Assembly (NCBI RefSeq): GCF_035830635.1
Contig: NZ_JAYMFI010000018.1
Location: 1-13,736, forward strand
Length of the DNA stretch: 13,736 nt
Reading direction: 5' to 3'
Source of the DNA: Adlercreutzia shanghongiae
GTDB lineage: Bacteria; Actinomycetota; Coriobacteriia; Coriobacteriales; Eggerthellaceae
Below, in pieces: positions 7,197 to 13,736 of the stretch (its first letter is position 1; each line of letters starts with the position of its first letter). The translations under genes were made by a program, and so were the position numbers. The notes below the pieces were generated by a model. It was given only the letters and a program-made list of their open reading frames with translations, ran no database searches and was not told where the DNA came from.

Positions 7197-8162
7197 CTAT
7201 TCGTCGAGAGTTGTTTGCTCAACGATAAATCGGGGGCGTCGCTTGGTTTCGAGGAATATCTTTCCGATGTACTCGCCAATAACACCTAGGCAGAACAATT
7301 GTATGCCCCCTAGAAGGCATACAATGCTAATAAGGCTCGTCCACCCCGTCACAGTCATTCCCAACACATTCGAAATCAGCGAATAACAGACCCCAATAAA
7401 GCTCAATGCGGAAACAATCAAGCCCAGATATGCAATAAGGCGCAGCGGCCTTACCGAAAGACTGGTTATGCCGTCGATTGCCAACGCCAGCATTTTCCCA
7501 ATTGGGTAGTGGCTCTCACCCGCAATGCGCTCTTGCCTTTTATAGAACACGCAAACGCTCTTGAATCCCACCAAAGGCACCATTCCGCGAAGGTATAAAT
7601 TGACCTCTTCGAACTCCGCGAGCGCATCGAGGGCACGAGCGCTAATGAGTCGATAGTCAGCGGAATCCGCAACTGCTTCCACTCCCATGGCCTTAAGGAA
7701 TCGGTAGTAACTCTGAGCCGAGAATCGCTTAGCAAATGAGTCAGTGGAGCGATCGCAGCGAACCCCATATACGATATCGTTGCCATTCACGTAAGCCTGG
7801 AGCATCTCGTCGATGGCGTTGACGTCGTCTTGTCCGTCGCAATCTAGAGAAATGCTCACGTCGCATCTTGTCCGTGCAAACATCAGTCCCGCTAGAAGGG
7901 CATTTTGGTGTCCACGATTGCGCGACAGGGAGATTCCCTCAATTTCTGGGTGCATTGCGCTTAGTTCCGCGATGACATCCCACGTACCGTCGCTGCTTCC
8001 ATCGTTAACGAAAATTATTCTACTGTCTTTGGAAATGACCGACTTTTCAGACAGATCCCGTAATTTATCGAGGAACATGCACGATGTTGATGGCAGGACA
8101 TCTTCCTCGTTGTAGCAGGGAACAACTATAAACAGGCAGGGAATCTGTAACGAGACGGTCAT
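7197..8162 (-). CDS. Polyprenyl-phosphate glycosyltransferase, GtrB/DPM1-like (GT2)
   Basis: A 321-residue GT2 enzyme predicted to transfer a sugar from a nucleotide donor to undecaprenyl phosphate at the inner face of the membrane. The catalytic part has IVVPCYNEE (12-20), NDGSSDGT (53-60), LSRNRGHQNALLAG (79-92) and the DCDGQDD metal/donor motif (107-113). Two C-terminal membrane segments follow (about 220-245 and 255-285), ending in a GEYIGKIFLETKRRP-type tail typical of the GtrB family. The start at 8162 (ATG) is chosen because AAAGGTG lies just upstream. An earlier TTG at 8177 lacks a ribosome site. It is the first gene of a two-gene operon with the GT-C-like transferase, the usual arrangement for periplasmic or wall-side glycosylation systems. 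The sugar cannot be read from the sequence. Confidence 0.92.
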   Translation of the reverse strand: MTVSLQIPCLFIVVPCYNEEDVLPSTSCMFLDKLRDLSEKSVISKDSRIIFVNDGSSDGTWDVIAELSAMHPEIEGISLSRNRGHQNALLAGLMFARTRCDVSISLDCDGQDDVNAIDEMLQAYVNGNDIVYGVRCDRSTDSFAKRFSAQSYYRFLKAMGVEAVADSADYRLISARALDALAEFEEVNLYLRGMVPLVGFKSVCVFYKRQERIAGESHYPIGKMLALAIDGITSLSVRPLRLIAYLGLIVSALSFIGVCYSLISNVLGMTVTGWTSLISIVCLLGGIQLFCLGVIGEYIGKIFLETKRRPRFIVEQTTLDE

Positions 8163-8218
8163 GCCGACACCTTTCAATTTGTGGGCTCGAAATAGGGCTT
8201 TTCGGGCGTTTGCTTGAC

Positions 8219-8224
8219 ATCATA
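8219..8224 (-). promoter_or_regulatory. Possible -10 box of the glycosyltransferase operon
   Basis: The minus strand reads TATGAT about 57 bases before the ATG at 8162. No acceptable -35 is seen upstream. This is the best candidate in the region from 8163 to 8330, which otherwise holds no recognisable feature. Confidence 0.25.
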
Positions 8225-8329
8225 CTACTACGGATTAAGTAGCGCGGTGCCGTAAATGCTGATTGCGGTTGATGGCGCAGTTGCGCCTGGCCTCGTCGAC
8301 GAACTCAGCTGCACGCGTCCATCCGGGCC

Positions 8330-8713
8330 TCGAGAAAAAAGAGTGCGCAATAACGGTGAAGGCAAATCATCCGAGTCGCTAGTTCGCAAGACTCTCTACG
8401 CAAATAGAGGATGGATACAAACAGGTTCGCCAATCGATGCACAGAGCATTATCGCACCGATTACGGTCTTATCCAGATAGACAACCCCAAGCCCACCATA
8501 GACAGGTCGCTGTTCATTGCGAGAGATTCCTACAAGAATTGCACGGAGCGCCTTCTCGCGTCCAATTTCGCGACTACGTACGCGCTCGATCCGCGTCATG
8601 ATGAACGGACAATAGATGAGTTCCTGGCCGAGCACCCTGACATCAACGATGTTCTTTTCCTTGTGCGCAGCACGAACTGTTTCAGCGAGACAGCACGCAA
8701 CGCATTGAGCTAG
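8330..8713 (+). pseudogene. Remnant of a second DHHW-family gene (3' part), frameshifted
   Basis: The plus strand encodes a decayed copy of the C-terminal part of the DHHW protein at 10278. The piece up to about 8407 (SSESLVRKTLYANRGW) is in one frame. The rest, from about 8411 (NRFANRCTEHYRTDYGLIQI onward), is in another, so a frameshift lies at about 8405-8411. By hand the last 97 residues are about 60 % identical to the intact gene. The GDSYTNC motif has become RDSYKNC, losing the glycine of the SGNH-like GDS. No 5' half, promoter or ribosome site is found. Its TAG stop overlaps the stop of the convergent MBOAT gene. It is a paralogue, not a copy of the neighbouring gene, given the divergence. 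Confidence 0.8.
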
Positions 8714-10236
8714 AACTGAAAATAGATAAACGGGTTGTACGAGCTGGACACCACCGACATGCAGCTCAGGACGAACACGGCGAGCAAAGCAACGTCGGCG
8801 AGCACGCTGACGGCAGCCACGGCGCGGGCGCGGCAGGCAGGCACGGGGCCCTCGCATACCACCTGGCAGGGAGGCACGGCGGTGTTGCCCCTCTGCGGGG
8901 CGGCGACAATCTCGCGCCTAGGATCGCCCTCGGCCCAGGCCTGGATCTTCTTGCGCAGCCACGGAGCCCAGGGCAGCGAACCCACGATGAAGATGGGCAC
9001 GAGGCTCACGTAGCTCCAGGACTGCAGCTCCCACAGCGTGGAGGTGCCGAGCCACCCGTAGGCCCCGAACATGGCGCAGAACCACTCCCCCACGTTCGAC
9101 AGCCCCGTCACGGCGAACAGCAGCCACCCGAAGAAGAACAGCACGATGCACCAGATATGGCTCACGAAGCGCGGCAGGCGGTCGAGCAGCTTCATGACGA
9201 AGAACTTCTCAAGCAAAATGAGCACGCCCCAGTACAGGCCCCACAGAAGGAAGTTCCACGCGGCGCCGTGCCAGATGCCCGTCAGGCCCCACACGATCAT
9301 GGTGTTCAGCACGAAGCGCGGCGTGCTCACGCGGTTGCCGCCGAGCGGGATGTACACGTAGTCGCGGAAAAACCCGCCCAAAGACATGTGCCAGCGACGC
9401 CAGAACTCCGTGGCCGACTTGGACGTGTAGGGGTAGTTGAAGTTGCGCGGGTACTCGAAGCCCATCATCTTGCCGAGACCGATGGCCATGTCCGAGTAGC
9501 CGGAGAAGTCGAAGTAGATCTGGAAGGTGTAGGCGGCCACGCCCGAGAAGCAGCCCACGAAGCCGATCTCGGCCGCCTCGCGGGGCAGCAGAGAATCGGC
9601 CAGCACACCGGCGGTGTTGGCGAGCAGCACCTTCTTGCCCAGACCCACGCAGAACAGTCGCAAGCCCTGGGCGAAACCCTCCAACGTCGCCCGACGGTTG
9701 TCGATCTCGTGCTCGATGTCGGCGTAGCGCACGATGGGGCCGGCAACCAGCTGCGGGAACATGGCGATGTACATGCCCAGGTACAGCGGGTTCTTCTGCA
9801 CCTTCACCTCGTCGCGGTAGACATCCACCACATAGGTGATGGCCTGCAGCGTGAAGAACGAGATGCCGATGGGAAGCGCGAGGTTCAGCTCGGCAATGAA
9901 CTCCTCGCCCAGCGCCCGGTTCACATTCTCGGCGAGGAAGCCCTGGTACTTGTAGAACCCGAGCACAAGCAGGTTCGCTGCCAGCGCCATGACGAGCCAG
10001 AAGCGCTTGGGCGCCGTCTTTCCCTCGCCACACTTGCCGATAATGAAGGCGAACAGCCAGTTGAAGCAGATGGAGGCCACCATGAGCCACACGTACACCG
10101 GCTCACCCCAGGCGTAGAACAGAAGAGAGAACAGCAACAAAACCACGTTCTTCGCCGGCCGCCACGGCATGGCGAAGTACACCGCCAGAAACAGCGGAAG
10201 AAACGCAAACAAGAAAATCGTGCTAGAAAAGACCAT
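8710..10236 (-). CDS. MBOAT-family membrane O-acyltransferase (AlgI/DltB-like)
   Basis: A 508-residue polytopic protein predicted to pass acyl (probably acetyl) groups across the membrane to a surface polymer. Visible family features: an N-terminal LFAFLPLFLAVYF segment; SLLFYAWGEP (37-46); LPIGISFFTLQAITYVVDVY (121-140); FPQLVAGPIVR (160-170); YFDFSGYSDMAIG (241-253); EFWRRWHMSLGGFFRDYVYI (277-296); the catalytic-type His323 in LTGIWHGAAWNF (318-329); and the C-terminal SSYNPFIYF. Length fits the family (about 460-510). A less conserved, Arg/Pro/Cys-containing stretch of about 40 residues sits before the last membrane segment. The ATG at 10236 has GAGG seven bases upstream. It follows the DHHW gene by 41 bases, so the two are probably co-transcribed. 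It is much more GC-rich than the DHHW and glycosyltransferase genes. The substrate is not known. Confidence 0.93.
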   Translation of the reverse strand: MVFSSTIFLFAFLPLFLAVYFAMPWRPAKNVVLLLFSLLFYAWGEPVYVWLMVASICFNWLFAFIIGKCGEGKTAPKRFWLVMALAANLLVLGFYKYQGFLAENVNRALGEEFIAELNLALPIGISFFTLQAITYVVDVYRDEVKVQKNPLYLGMYIAMFPQLVAGPIVRYADIEHEIDNRRATLEGFAQGLRLFCVGLGKKVLLANTAGVLADSLLPREAAEIGFVGCFSGVAAYTFQIYFDFSGYSDMAIGLGKMMGFEYPRNFNYPYTSKSATEFWRRWHMSLGGFFRDYVYIPLGGNRVSTPRFVLNTMIVWGLTGIWHGAAWNFLLWGLYWGVLILLEKFFVMKLLDRLPRFVSHIWCIVLFFFGWLLFAVTGLSNVGEWFCAMFGAYGWLGTSTLWELQSWSYVSLVPIFIVGSLPWAPWLRKKIQAWAEGDPRREIVAAPQRGNTAVPPCQVVCEGPVPACRARAVAAVSVLADVALLAVFVLSCMSVVSSSYNPFIYFQF

Positions 10237-10277
10237 TTGCTAACCTCGTGCTCCTTTATTCGACAGCATGACCGACA

Positions 10278-10760
10278 CTAAGAGAGCGCCTCGCGAGTTC
10301 TATCGCTCAGGAAATTCGTACTTCTCATAATGAAAACCACATCACTGATTCCCTTATGTTCCTCGAGAAATTCGTCGATCGAACGAGAGTCATGTCGCGG
10401 GTCAAGCACATAAGTGGTGGCGAACTCACAGGCGAGGAATCGCTCCATGCAGTTCGTATAGGAATCCCCGACAATAAGAACGTCTTTATCTTCAACGGGG
10501 TTAGGATTGTCTATTTGAATTAGCCCAAAGTCGGTATGGAAGTACTCCGCATAACGATTCGCATAGGCATTGCCGCCCCACCTTCCATCATTGTACATTC
10601 CACGATGCACCAAGCTTTCAATCGACGCCTCAGCTCCATCGATGGTTACTTTGAAATCAGGGGTTTCGATATCCGCATCGTAAATCCGATCACTACACCC
10701 ATTCTCCAGCGCTCGGCGAGCTAAAGATCCGTAGAACACAGGGTCACTGTAGGCAATCAA
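10278..10760 (-). CDS. DHHW-family protein, C-terminal part (separated by a G-tract frameshift)
   Basis: This is the second part of the gene that begins at 11511. It has 160 codons, beginning right after the run of ten G in the -1 frame relative to the first part. It carries the conserved C-terminal half of DHHW/AlgX-like proteins: VFYGSLARRALE, an ESLVHRGMYNDG stretch, NRYAEYFHTDFGLIQIDNP, IVGDSYTNCMERF (SGNH-like GDS; Asp99 and Ser100 of this part), and DPRHDSRSIDEFL. With nine or twelve G the reading is continuous and gives a 410-411-residue protein. The only possible own start is the TTG at 10758-10760, which has no ribosome site apart from the G run itself, so independent translation is doubtful. 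DHHW proteins work with an MBOAT partner in acyl transfer on the outer face. The MBOAT gene follows by 41 bases. Confidence 0.8.
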   Translation of the reverse strand: MIAYSDPVFYGSLARRALENGCSDRIYDADIETPDFKVTIDGAEASIESLVHRGMYNDGRWGGNAYANRYAEYFHTDFGLIQIDNPNPVEDKDVLIVGDSYTNCMERFLACEFATTYVLDPRHDSRSIDEFLEEHKGISDVVFIMRSTNFLSDRTREALS

Positions 10761-11511
10761 CCCCCCCCCCTAGCGCCATCGGGTTGTGGCCCATCGCCTT
10801 CGCTATGCGCTGATACGCCTCGAAAGCCCCCTCTATCGTCCAATGGTGATCGGTCTTGTACCATTTCTCCTTGAACTCGTCGTAAGGAAGACCGCCATCA
10901 ATCCAGGTGTAAAGCGAGTCATCTTTGTCAAATCTTTCACGCAGCATTTGATACGTGAGCGGGTTCGACATCAGTTTGGCCGCCGGCGCCCCGTCAACAT
11001 TGAGCGAGTCGGGGCCAAAGTAAAGATATGTATCAATGTCTTTATGCCGCAGAGCAAACTCTTCATGGGCCAAGACCATCGCATCAATCTTCGACATAAG
11101 TACGGGCGTCGCCGGTTCGGGACGCTCCGCCAGCCGTTGGTCTGGGAGCACATCCAGAAGCGAGGATCCATAAAATGAGGGGATGCAATCCCAGCCGAAC
11201 AGCATATTCGAAGCCGCTATCGCTTCATGTTGCAATCTAGCATTTGTAAAAAGAGCAATAGCCTTTGCTGGGATATGATTGCCTACTGCACCTTCAAGCG
11301 CCTTCTGCAGCTCGCCAGACGCAAAGCCTTCCCACGACATCTCACTTGCAACATCAGCGTCCGCCTCCCCGCCAGAGAGGAACTTCGCATCCTCAGTAGA
11401 CAGCCACGTTGGATATCCGGCGATTCCGCAAAGCCCAGCGACCGCCAAGCAGCTCGGGCCAACCAGCAATACAACCAACATCAGCGAGAACAGCACGTTC
11501 CTGAGCCGCAA
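10744..11511 (-). CDS. DHHW-family protein, N-terminal part (frame ends after a G-tract)
   Basis: The 255-residue reading has a signal or anchor segment (about 5-32), a globular region, and KWYKTDHHWTIEGAFEAYQ, with the family motif DHHW at 221-224. After MALGGG (245-250) it runs through five frame-shifted residues to a TGA. The break is at the ten-G run (minus strand, 10761-10770); loss of one G, or gain of two, joins it to the following 160 codons. The start is a TTG at 11509-11511, with AAAGGAA about six bases upstream and an in-frame TAG close before it, so no longer start exists. Family members assist MBOAT acyltransferases in modifying wall polymers. It may be an OFF state of a phase-variable gene, a fixed mutation, or a sequencing miscount of the homopolymer. 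Confidence 0.85.
   Translation of the reverse strand: MRLRNVLFSLMLVVLLVGPSCLAVAGLCGIAGYPTWLSTEDAKFLSGGEADADVASEMSWEGFASGELQKALEGAVGNHIPAKAIALFTNARLQHEAIAASNMLFGWDCIPSFYGSSLLDVLPDQRLAERPEPATPVLMSKIDAMVLAHEEFALRHKDIDTYLYFGPDSLNVDGAPAAKLMSNPLTYQMLRERFDKDDSLYTWIDGGLPYDEFKEKWYKTDHHWTIEGAFEAYQRIAKAMGHNPMALGGGVDCLQ
10761..10770 (-). repeat. Homopolymeric G10 tract inside the DHHW gene
   Basis: Ten C on the plus strand read as ten G on the coding strand. The tract follows the codons for Met-Ala-Leu and sits exactly where the frame switches between the two parts of the gene. Its length is in the range known to change by slipped-strand mispairing in phase-variable genes of other bacteria. Confidence 0.9.
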
Positions 11512-11539
11512 CTTCTATTCCTTTCCTCGTTTGCCCCGT

Positions 11540-11545
11540 ATTATA
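11540..11545 (-). promoter_or_regulatory. -10 box of the DHHW-MBOAT operon
   Basis: A perfect TATAAT on the minus strand lies about 30 bases before the TTG start at 11511, giving a leader of roughly 20 bases. The -35 is poor: ACAAGA with a 17-base gap, or TGGACA at 20 bases. The promoter lies between the gene and the left end of the IS30-like element. Confidence 0.55.
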
Positions 11546-11602
11546 GCCGAAGAGAGACCGAGTCTTGTCCATACCCGCACACGACTCGTCCAATGAGTGG
11601 TC

Positions 11603-11628
11603 CGGCCACGCCGAAGTTGATTTCTAAA
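11603..11628 (+). repeat. Proposed left inverted repeat of the IS30-like element
   Basis: It pairs with 13196-13221 in inverted orientation at 18 of 26 positions. The best-matching part is the inner TCAAC and CGGC blocks, with 5 of 7 outer bases also agreeing. The call is tentative because no target-site duplication was confirmed. Confidence 0.35.
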
Positions 11629-11721
11629 TTCACCCGTACACCACCTTCCTTTCCCAAGGCTCAGCTGGACACGTCCGGCTGAGTTCGGTAACAACCTTCC
11701 CAGGAGTGGAAGAAAGCCCCG

Positions 11722-12990
11722 ATGCCCGGGAAGAGAATGCAGAGGGGATACAGGAGGCACAACCGGGCCGAGAGGGCCGCGGTGGATCGGGGGGCTAGGC
11801 AAGAACCGGTCAACGCGCGAGATGGCGCGCGACCCGGGGCGCTCCCAGTCCAGCGTGGCCGACGAAGCGAGGTGCAACCGCACCGTGTCTCGGGAACCGG
11901 GCAAGGGCAAGCGCGTCGAGTCGGTGCCCGAGGGCGCCTGCGCCAGGCTGCAGCGGTGGCCCCACATGTGCAACGGATGCAACAAGCGGCGTTACCACTG
12001 CTCCATGCCGTTCCGCTGCGGGTAATCCGCGGCCCGTGGCCCAGCTGCTGGCCTTGCGGCGAGCTGTCCGCCGCAAGGCGCGGGGTCAACCGCTCCTAGG
12101 AGGAGCTTGGAGTCATCGCGGGAAGATGAGGCTGACCTGGCGCGCGAGCTGTCGCCGGCCCATATATCGGCCGAGCGCTACCGCGAATTCAGGGCCACCC
12201 TCTACCATCCACCGCTGGATAGAGCGGGGCTACGCAGGCATATCCAACACAAACCTCAGGCGCAAGGTGGGATACAAGCCGAGGAAGAGGGCACTGGCGC
12301 GGCCGACGCCGCATAGGCCAGAGCGCTCCCTCGCGGCCTTCTCGGCGATGCCGGAACGGGAGCGCGAGGCGACCTGCGAGATGGACGCGGAGATCGAGCG
12401 CGCCTCCGACCGGCAACGCACGCCCACTCTCCACCCGTACTGCTGTCGCACCCGGCTATGCCTGCTTTTGCCCGGGAGGTCGCCGAGCGCGGTGGCGACC
12501 GCACTCGACATGCTGGAGGCGGCTTTCGGGAAGAAGGCGTTTCAGCGCATGTTCGGGCTGGTCCTCACCGACAACGGCGCCGAGCCCTCGGACTGGGAGC
12601 CCATCGAGAGGTCGTGCCTACCGGGGAAGGCGACCCGCTGCCGTGCGTACTACTGCGACGCGCGCCAGTGTCAGCAGAGGGGCGGCTGCGAGCGCAACCA
12701 CATGGAGCCCACGAAGCTTTTGCCCAAGCGAATCGGCATATCCTTCGACGACCAGGAGCCAGCGGCCATGGCGGCGGCGATGTCGCAGCTCAACTCCAAT
12801 CCCAGACCATCGATGGCGCTCATGGCTCCGGCGCAGGCGCTGCTGGCCGCCCACGGCGGAGACGGTGCCGCGCTCATGGACTCGCTCGGCATCGAGGAGA
12901 CCCTCCCTACGACGAGCTGCTGCTCGACATGGAAGCCGCAAACCACACCTGCCAGGAAAGAGAGGTGACCCGCTGGTCTAGCCCTGAAGA
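11722..12990 (+). pseudogene. IS30-family transposase, broken by frameshifts and a stop
   Basis: The parts of an IS30-type DDE transposase are all present but in different frames. The N-terminal RRHNRAERAAVDRGARQE is in one frame. After a shift near 11815, the helix-turn-helix GRSQSSVADEARCNRTVSRE and a Cys-rich CNGCNKRRYHC follow. An in-frame TAA (12023-12025) apparently replaces a codon. Another shift near 12205 leads into STIHRWIERGYAG and the catalytic core: CEMD, LVLTDNGAE (second Asp) and CERNHME (Glu). A last shift near 12905 leads to PYDELLLDMEAAN. At least three frameshifts and one stop rule out a working enzyme. The DDE residues themselves seem to remain, so the decay may be recent. 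Confidence 0.85.
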
Positions 12991-13277
12991 CAACCGAATA
13001 GGCAGCTCCGCAGGCCCGTCCCGCTGAGTCCTGAAGCGCCCCGCGACGGACCCACGAAGCCGCGCGCCCGAACCCAGCCGGGCGGCGGACACGCGGGCCG
13101 CCCCGCCGCCTCTCCCTAGAGAACTGGGGCGCCCCCTTGCGGGGCCGTCTGGTTGGCCGGGAAAACGACTAGGTCTCATCGGGCGTTCAGCCGGCTTTGC
13201 AATTCAACCCCGGCCACGCCGACAACTGAGACTCGCAACATTGCGAATGCGTTTCGCGCAACGCTGAAGAGAAGGCC
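12991..13277. other. Non-coding stretch at the right part of the IS-like element
   Basis: About 290 bases between the transposase remnant and the small minus-strand ORF. It is very GC-rich up to about 13150. Apart from the proposed right inverted repeat at 13196-13221, I see no gene, RNA or clear hairpin terminator here. Confidence 0.5.
13196..13221 (+). repeat. Proposed right inverted repeat of the IS30-like element
   Basis: Inverted partner of 11603-11628. The GC-rich composition typical of the element drops at this point, which supports an end here. Tentative. Confidence 0.35.
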
Positions 13278-13601
13278 TTATTCCTCTTTGAATCTCAAAA
13301 TAATGCTGGCGCTAATCGGCTCTCTCGAATGCAACAGCGCATCATTCTCGCCGGCCGCTTTCCCCGAGTTAGTCACCAAGGCATCAACCATTCTCGTTAT
13401 GTTGTAATAGCAGGGCATACCACCAACGTCGAGAAACCTCTCTCGAACAGCCCGTCGAAGCTCCCCGTCGTCTTCTTGCGTGACTAAGTAACTATTGATT
13501 GCTTTTGCCAACGCAAGTTCTTGTGCAGCATTGGGAAAATATGTCTTACGATAACCATCCGGCGCTTTGTTCCCGATTTTCCCTCGCAGCGAATTTTCCA
13601 A
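13278..13601 (-). CDS. Small protein of unknown function
   Basis: A 107-residue reading that I do not recognise. It is charged and mostly helix-forming, with LRGKIGNKAPDGYRKTYF near the start, then LALAKAINSYL and ELRRAVRERFLDVGG. There is no signal peptide or membrane segment. The start at 13601 is a TTG without a visible ribosome site, and an in-frame TAA lies seven codons further upstream (13620-13622). The true 5' end may therefore be lost or the gene may be a remnant. It ends 57 bases from the proposed right end of the IS-like element. The composition is AT-richer than the element. The protein-like sequence makes a real or former gene more likely than chance. Confidence 0.45.
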   Translation of the reverse strand: MENSLRGKIGNKAPDGYRKTYFPNAAQELALAKAINSYLVTQEDDGELRRAVRERFLDVGGMPCYYNITRMVDALVTNSGKAAGENDALLHSREPISASIILRFKEE

Positions 13602-13736
13602 TAGTCGTCTTTGCTGTACTTAGGTAACGTACAATCTCTTGCGCACTTTGACAGCAGCACAGTCTAGATACCAGAAGACATGGCGCCTGCCGTTGGTATG
13701 ATTGAGTTGTCTAGATTCGATCAACCAGGAGGCAGA
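13602..13736 (+). promoter_or_regulatory. Leader and ribosome site of a plus-strand gene starting beyond the window
   Basis: A perfect AGGAGG at 13727-13732, four bases before the window ends, predicts a start codon just outside. Upstream, the 8-mer GTCTAGAT occurs twice (13662-13669 and 13709-13716), each holding the palindrome TCTAGA. Between them, ATACCA and TGGTAT can pair. These could be operator-like sites for the outside gene. TTGACA at 13648-13653 has no matching -10 at normal spacing. Confidence 0.4.

Larger units (their letters stand above)
11603..13221 (+). mobile_element. Decayed IS30-family-like insertion sequence
   Basis: A GC-rich stretch of about 1.6 kb holding a broken IS30-type transposase. 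Its ends are proposed from an imperfect inverted repeat, 11603-11628 against 13196-13221 (18 of 26 positions match by hand). The boundaries are uncertain because a non-coding stretch of about 230 bases lies between the end of the transposase and the proposed right end. The element separates the DHHW-MBOAT operon from whatever lies to the right. Confidence 0.55.

Noticed and set aside
7178..7285. Longer start for the GT-C gene
   Set aside because: The extension overlaps the end of the GtrB-like gene, is hydrophilic, and has no ribosome site; 7177 has AAGGAG at good spacing.
8214..8241. TTGACA at 8214-8219 on the plus strand as a promoter for the DHHW remnant
   Set aside because: No reasonable -10 lies at 16-18 bases; the best hexamer is TAAGTA. 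The downstream frame is a pseudogene.
9157..10281. Long plus-strand open frame opposite the MBOAT gene (374 codons)
   Set aside because: It is antisense to a well-conserved MBOAT protein in GC-rich DNA. The product is rich in His, Glu, Arg and Val with no domain, which is typical of a shadow frame.
12458..13027. Plus-strand open frame of 189 codons as an independent gene
   Set aside because: Most of it is an alternate frame of the IS30-type transposase. Only its last part (PYDELLLDMEAAN) is transposase sequence, reached by a frameshift.
11602..13222. The 13-mer CCGGCCACGCCGA occurring in direct orientation at both ends of the IS-like element (11602-11614, 13210-13222) as a target-site duplication
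   Set aside because: IS30 elements usually make duplications of only two or three bases. The 13-mer overlaps the proposed inverted repeats and is nearly palindromic itself.

Overview
The window looks like part of a cell-surface polysaccharide and cell-wall locus from a Gram-positive, fairly GC-rich bacterium. I infer an actinobacterium, most likely class Coriobacteriia (Eggerthella/Slackia/Olsenella-like). The clues are wall hydrolases with GW/YYF cell-wall-binding repeats, an L,D-transpeptidase, an MBOAT plus DHHW-protein pair, and a GC-rich IS30-type transposase. No tRNA, rRNA or CRISPR array was seen.

Layout. (1) 1-777, minus: rmlA (glucose-1-phosphate thymidylyltransferase), cut by the window edge. 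(2) 918-2393, minus, and 2690-5494, plus: a divergent pair of secreted wall enzymes. One is a repeat-bearing L,D-transpeptidase. The other is a 934-residue hydrolase carrying a GH25 lysozyme domain, wall-binding repeats and a GH73-type glucosaminidase domain. (3) 5666-8162, minus: a polytopic GT-C-like membrane glycosyltransferase and, upstream of it, a GtrB/DPM1-type polyprenyl-phosphate glycosyltransferase. This pair typically adds a sugar to a wall polymer outside the membrane. (4) 8710-11511, minus: an acyl-transfer operon, a DHHW-family protein followed by an MBOAT acyltransferase. The DHHW gene is split by a run of ten G on its coding strand (10761-10770); nine or twelve G would give one 410-411-residue protein. 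(5) 11603-13221: a decayed IS30-like element with a multiply frameshifted transposase. (6) 13278-13601, minus: a small unrecognised ORF. The window then ends with a strong Shine-Dalgarno sequence for a plus-strand gene just outside.

Two gene fossils lie around the glycosyltransferase pair. A 3' tail of an MBOAT gene lies at 5579-5641 (plus) and has become part of a bidirectional terminator-like hairpin. A frameshifted 3' part of a second DHHW gene lies at 8330-8713 (plus), convergent with the live MBOAT gene. Together they suggest that an older, oppositely oriented MBOAT/DHHW locus was broken up by rearrangement.

Working model (inference): nucleotide-sugar synthesis (RmlA), lipid-linked sugar transfer (GtrB plus GT-C) and O-acylation (MBOAT plus DHHW) decorate a wall glycopolymer, which the hydrolase and transpeptidase may bind through their repeats. 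The most notable signals are the G10 tract, a candidate phase-variation switch for the acylation step, and an exact 192-bp tandem duplication in the hydrolase gene.
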